Part shown: positions 35,276 through 38,907 of the stretch, piece after piece
Layout: each line of letters opens with the position of its first letter
Position numbering within the stretch: position 1 is the stretch's first letter
Source of the DNA: a virus
Strand: one strand, 5' to 3'
DNA length: 38,907 nt
IMG/VR virus record: IMGVR_UViG_3300046665_000771
Location: 1 to 38,907 of that record
Position numbers and translations under genes: made by a program
Notes under the pieces: generated by a model
The model's input: the letters and a program-made list of their open reading frames with translations, nothing else
The model's database searches: none
What the model was told of the DNA's origin: nothing

Positions 35276-37021
35276 ATGACGTCCGTCCAACAAAGCCCAA
35301 TTGCAGCAACAGTGAAAACTCAATTCAGTATCAACCTCGCCGGCGAGATCCGCGTTGACCTCTTCGCTGGTGGTGGCGGCGCAACCATGGGCCAGGAGAT
35401 GGGCACTGGCATACCGGTCGATATCGCCATCAACCATAACCCTGACGCCATCAGCATGCACAAGCGCAACCACCCGAGCGCCGAGCATTACATCACCGAT
35501 GTCTACGACGTGTGCCCGCGCCTGGCAACTCGCGGCCGTCCAGTTGCGCACCTGCACGCCAGCCCTGAATGCACCCACCACAGCCTCGCTGCCGGCGGTC
35601 AGGCGCGCAGCACCACCAGCCGCTCGCAGTCATGGGTTATTCTGAAATGGGGAGGCCAAGTCAGCCCCCGCATGATCACGATGGAAAACGTCGTGCAGAT
35701 CCTCCAGTGGGGGCCATTGATCGCGAAGCGCTGTAGCAAGACTGGCCGAGTGGTACGCCGTGACATGACTGTCGCTGCAGACGGGGAGCGAGTACCGGTA
35801 CAAGATCAGTACCTGGTGCCCGACCCCAAACGTAAAGGGAGAACCTGGCGCAGATTCGAAAGCATCCTGCGGTCAATGGGCTACGACCTGATATACGGAA
35901 AGCTCAAGGCTTGTGACTTCGGCGCCGCAACTACCCGCGAACGCCTGTTCCTGATCGCACGTCGAGACGGCCGACCACTGCGCTGGCCGGAGCCTACACA
36001 CTTTAAGAACCCGGGCAAGGGACAGTCGGCCTACCGCACTGCTGCCGGCTGCATAGACTGGTCAATCACATGCCCGAGCATATTCCTCAGCAAGGACGAG
36101 GGGCGTGCCGCAGGCGTCAAACGACCACTTGTGAACAACACGATGGAGCGTCTGCGCAAAGGCGCCAAGCGCTACGTCCTCGAGCACAAGAACCCGTTCA
36201 TTATCAGCGTGAACCATAGCGGCAACGACCTGGCGCGGTGCCAGTCCGTGGAGCATCCGGCAAAGACCATCACCGGCGCGCAGGGATTTGCCCTTGTCAC
36301 ACCACAGCTCGTCCCCTTCATCACCGAACATGCCAATAGCAGCATCCAGCGCAACATGCCGGGTGATGACCCGTTGCGCACTATCTGCAGCGGAGTAAAG
36401 GGCGGGCATTTTGCCCTGGCCGTGGCCTATGTCGCTCAGCACAACGGAGGATACAACGTGACGCCGGGGCATCATCCGGTAGATCCGCTGACCGCGATCA
36501 CCACCACAGGCAGCCAGCAACAGATCGTCACCGCACACTTGTCGACACTCCGCAGGAACTGCGTCGGTCGGGCAATGGACGAACTCGTGCCGACTATCAC
36601 GGCAGGCGCCGAGCATCACGCCTTGGTGGAGTACAGGCTCGCTCCAGAGATCGAGGCCGGCGCGATGCGTGTCGCTGCCTTTCTGATGGGCTACTACGGT
36701 ACCGATAACACCTACGATCTGCGAGATCCGGCAGCGACCATCACCACACGAGACCGACTGGCACTTGTCACGGTGACGATTCAAGGCACGCCCTACGTGA
36801 TCGTTGATATCGGTATGCGTATGCTCACCCCTCGTGAGCTTTATCGCGCTCAGGGTTTCCCCGACAACTACGTTATTGACCGTGGACACGATGGCAGGAA
36901 GTTCAGCAATAAAACCCAGGTGCTGATGGTGGGTAACTCGGTGTCGCCGTGGCCGATGATGGCGCTTATTAGTGCCAACAAAGACATGGACGTAAGCGAA
37001 ATGATGGGAGAGGCGGCATGA
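35276..37021 (+). CDS. Orphan C5-cytosine DNA methyltransferase
   Basis: 581 residues from ATG 35276 with GGAG 7 nt upstream. Motif I VDLFAGGGGATMG at about 25-37, motif IV HASPECTHHSLAAGG with the catalytic Cys (SPEC rather than the usual PPCQ), motif VI MENVVQ, motif VIII GAATTRERLFLIARR, motifs IX-X LTPRELYRAQGFPDNY and MVGNSVSP. The region about 325-500, where target recognition is expected, holds five degenerate P-x-x-TIT ... ALV repeats. No restriction partner nearby. Likely protects phage DNA; target unknown. Confidence 0.93.
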   Translation: MTSVQQSPIAATVKTQFSINLAGEIRVDLFAGGGGATMGQEMGTGIPVDIAINHNPDAISMHKRNHPSAEHYITDVYDVCPRLATRGRPVAHLHASPECTHHSLAAGGQARSTTSRSQSWVILKWGGQVSPRMITMENVVQILQWGPLIAKRCSKTGRVVRRDMTVAADGERVPVQDQYLVPDPKRKGRTWRRFESILRSMGYDLIYGKLKACDFGAATTRERLFLIARRDGRPLRWPEPTHFKNPGKGQSAYRTAAGCIDWSITCPSIFLSKDEGRAAGVKRPLVNNTMERLRKGAKRYVLEHKNPFIISVNHSGNDLARCQSVEHPAKTITGAQGFALVTPQLVPFITEHANSSIQRNMPGDDPLRTICSGVKGGHFALAVAYVAQHNGGYNVTPGHHPVDPLTAITTTGSQQQIVTAHLSTLRRNCVGRAMDELVPTITAGAEHHALVEYRLAPEIEAGAMRVAAFLMGYYGTDNTYDLRDPAATITTRDRLALVTVTIQGTPYVIVDIGMRMLTPRELYRAQGFPDNYVIDRGHDGRKFSNKTQVLMVGNSVSPWPMMALISANKDMDVSEMMGEAA

Positions 37022-37290
37022 AAAAGGCTTTACCGAACCCGACAATTGACGGGGTTTGCCTGAAGGCGACAGTCAGCACCGGCTTCACCGTTACTAGCCC
37101 TGACGGGAAACCGGCTCAAATGGCCATCGTGGACGAGCAAGGCAACATCTTAGCCGCAGGCGATGACGTCTCATGGGCGGCATGGCGTGTCTGCGTAGAG
37201 GTACAAGAAAACTTCTGGGAGGGTCAGGGGCACCTGGTTGTTCACGCCAGGCCGCCGGGGCAACTGACCAGCAAAAAACTTGCCGCTTGA
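37018..37290 (+). CDS. Hypothetical protein, last gene of the plus-strand early operon
   Basis: 90 residues, coupled to the methylase by ATGA. It reads LPNPTIDGVCLKATVSTGFT, VTSPDGKPAQMAIVDEQGNI and WRVCVEVQENFWEGQGHLVV. Beta-rich and soluble; not recognised. Its stop abuts the integrase stop in the palindrome TGATCA, so the operon and integrase are exactly convergent. Confidence 0.7.
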   Translation: MKKALPNPTIDGVCLKATVSTGFTVTSPDGKPAQMAIVDEQGNILAAGDDVSWAAWRVCVEVQENFWEGQGHLVVHARPPGQLTSKKLAA

Positions 37291-38907
37291 TCAAGACGGG
37301 CGGTCACTCCCGGCCGCCCATGCCCCTGTGCGTCGCTCGATCCGCATCCAGCGGCGCTGCCCTGACTTGGCAATAAGCAACACATCAATATGCTTGCGCC
37401 CCTCTGGCACAACTCCACGAATATAAATGACTATCTTTTCAAACGTGTCCATCATCAACTGACGTACCTTTTCCCGCGCTTCTACTTCTTGATTGTCGAC
37501 GCCCTCAGCCAGATCCAGCCAGAGACCGGCATCCGCCGGTAGTTGCCGTGCGGCGATGCTGACTAGCGCCCTCTCAGCCTGCTGAACTTCCGCCTTTGCT
37601 GCCTGCTGTTGCTCTTCCAGTTCCCTAGCCTTGCGGACAAATACCATCGGGGTGGCCCCTTCGCTCTCCCCCGCCAACAATGCCTCAGTCACGCGGGACA
37701 ACTGACGCTCCAGGTCATCAACCAACTTGCGAGCTGTCACCAATCGCCCCCGTAGATCCTGCCCGTCATGTGCAGGCTCCTGCAGGCGCTGGAGATTGAT
37801 CTGGTCAGAGCAATACGCCATCAGCGCTCGCTCAATCGGAACGATGGTGACACTGCCAGCGGTACACCCTGCCGCATTCATGTTCGAGACGCAGACCAGC
37901 CGGCGATTACAATCCCTCAACTTCCCTTCAGCCGAAACTTTGACCATTTGATTTACACCGGTCATCGCGGTCCCACAGTAGCCACACCAAGTCATGCCGA
38001 TCCCTGTAATCACGCCAGGTATTGCACCTTTTGGGCGGCGCCGACTGCGCTGTGTAGTCAACACCTGTAGCTCGTCGAACTCCAGATCAGACATCAGCCG
38101 CGGATAGTAGTCAGGCAGCTCGTAAGCCTCGCCCTCCACAGACAGCCGCTTGGTCCCTTTCAATGCCGGCAGCTTGATCAGACGATATAACTGCTGAACA
38201 TTTGCCCCCAACGCGTCGATTTTGTAACCGCGCTCAACGAGCAGACGGTGGGTCCGATCCGCCCCCAAACCTTCCCGGTACCTATCAATTGCGAATCTGA
38301 CGATCTCGACCCGCTCGGGAATCAGCTCCCAGTCCGATCCAGTCCAGTTCAACCAGCCAGGATCGCCACCATTGCGGATCACACCTCGATAGGTGCCTGC
38401 GATCCACCCCTCACACTGCCGGCGAATCGCAGCTTTCACCCGTTTGCTCTTGGTATCGCTCTCTTCGTGCGCACGGATCATCACCAGTAGGCTGTAAACA
38501 AGATCCATGGGCTGAGCCTTCAGTTTCTCCCTGTTGTATTCCCTTCCATCACTGGCAGTCACCACCGTGATGCCGGCATTAATGATCTGCGCCAACTGTG
38601 CCTGGGCCTGGATAGGTTCCGCACGGCTCAGCCGGTCCAATCCCTCTACAACCAACACCGACCCTGCCGGAATACGTCCCTCATCAACAGCCAGTAGGAA
38701 CACACCCAGCGCCCCCTGCTTGATGTGCTTCTGGTGGAACGCAGACAAGCCTTCGTCCTTCATTGACAACGTGTCATCCAACACCAGGCCATGCTCTGCC
38801 GCCCACGACTTTGCGTACTGCAGTTGACGATCAGCACTATGACCCAGGGCCTGCTTCGGATCTGAGAATCGCGTATAACTGTAGACTTTCGCCCCATTCA
38901 TCGACAT
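37291..38907 (-). CDS. int: Large serine integrase
   Basis: 538 residues. The catalytic N-terminal domain has YSYTRFSDPKQ with nucleophile Ser15 and VEGLDRLSR with the conserved arginines. A recombinase domain (RVKAAIRRQCEGWIAGTYRG) follows, then a zinc ribbon (CGYCG ... C ... C at about 305-355) and a long coiled coil (ARELEEQQQAAKAEVQQAER) that controls excision direction in this class. It catalyses attP x attB recombination through a Ser-DNA link. The start codon is the last triplet of the window, so the promoter and nearby attachment site lie outside. Confidence 0.95.
   Translation of the reverse strand: MSMNGAKVYSYTRFSDPKQALGHSADRQLQYAKSWAAEHGLVLDDTLSMKDEGLSAFHQKHIKQGALGVFLLAVDEGRIPAGSVLVVEGLDRLSRAEPIQAQAQLAQIINAGITVVTASDGREYNREKLKAQPMDLVYSLLVMIRAHEESDTKSKRVKAAIRRQCEGWIAGTYRGVIRNGGDPGWLNWTGSDWELIPERVEIVRFAIDRYREGLGADRTHRLLVERGYKIDALGANVQQLYRLIKLPALKGTKRLSVEGEAYELPDYYPRLMSDLEFDELQVLTTQRSRRRPKGAIPGVITGIGMTWCGYCGTAMTGVNQMVKVSAEGKLRDCNRRLVCVSNMNAAGCTAGSVTIVPIERALMAYCSDQINLQRLQEPAHDGQDLRGRLVTARKLVDDLERQLSRVTEALLAGESEGATPMVFVRKARELEEQQQAAKAEVQQAERALVSIAARQLPADAGLWLDLAEGVDNQEVEAREKVRQLMMDTFEKIVIYIRGVVPEGRKHIDVLLIAKSGQRRWMRIERRTGAWAAGSDRPS

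Noticed and set aside
34584-35279. Continuation of the plus-strand frame from 34338 as a 314-residue protein.
   Set aside because: Beyond 34583 it is the reverse of a convincing two-membrane-helix protein and its composition changes sharply (many Ser, Arg, Cys and Ile).
36062-37045. A 327-residue minus-strand frame.
   Set aside because: It is the shadow of the C5 methylase, which has all conserved methylase motifs on the plus strand.
1-38907. CRISPR arrays, insertion sequences and rRNA genes.
   Set aside because: No regularly spaced direct repeats with unique spacers, no transposase frame or terminal inverted repeats, and no rRNA-like sequence were seen.

Overview
The window is an almost complete temperate-phage genome (prophage) with GC-rich coding DNA. 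Several features point to a Pseudomonas host: a PrtN-type pyocin-activator homologue, CTG-N10-CAG LexA boxes, and a large serine integrase with a CI/Cro/CII immunity region. No host gene is certain; the left-edge umuD/SRAP pair could be host or phage cargo. Host assignment is inference from gene content, since no search could be run.

Layout, left to right. (1) 0-2.1 kb: an SOS-linked accessory group of umuD, an SRAP (YedK/HMCES-like) gene and an orphan adenine methylase, with two LexA boxes. (2) 2.1-25.0 kb, minus strand: one late operon, transcribed from high to low coordinates. It reads holin, terminase small and large subunits, gpW, portal, ClpP-type head protease, decoration protein, capsid, FII and a Z-like protein (lambda-type head). 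It continues with V, W, J, I, fibre, fibre chaperone, sheath, tube, tail chaperone with a probable frameshift, tape measure, U, X and D (P2-type contractile tail). It ends with a GH19 endolysin and nested Rz/Rz1 spanins. A plus-strand moron interrupts it at 3.4 kb. (3) 25.0-25.5 kb: non-coding late control region with a terminator and a cluster of GTAGGACAG repeats. (4) 25.5-29.4 kb, minus strand: the Cro-started operon with cro, a CII-family regulator, a TraR/DksA zinc finger, a Toprim-VapE primase-helicase and a candidate late regulator. (5) 28.88-29.12 kb, plus strand: a highly structured RNA locus resembling phage C4 antisense RNA, followed by a Shine-Dalgarno presented in a hairpin and an intrinsic terminator. 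(6) 29.47-30.19 kb: LexA-like cI. (7) 30.2-31.6 kb: an AT-rich KAP-type P-loop NTPase, a probable exclusion gene. (8) 31.7-37.3 kb, plus strand: a second CI-operator-controlled early operon with small proteins, a KilAC-like domain, a PrtN homologue, an HD hydrolase and a C5 cytosine methylase, interrupted by a reverse-strand membrane-protein moron. (9) 37.3-38.9 kb: large serine integrase.

How it works together (inference): CI binds 17-bp ATCAAC-N5-GGTTGAT operators at cro/cI and at the 31.8 kb operon. SOS triggers self-cleavage of CI (Ala-Gly, Ser158/Lys201) and also derepresses the LexA-box genes. The Cro-started operon makes the primase and then the late regulator. That regulator would let polymerase read through the terminator before holin and the terminator-like hairpins found inside the late operon.

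The most interesting unexplained element is the C4-like RNA plus attenuator on the strand facing cI, at the position lambda uses for its establishment promoter PRE.
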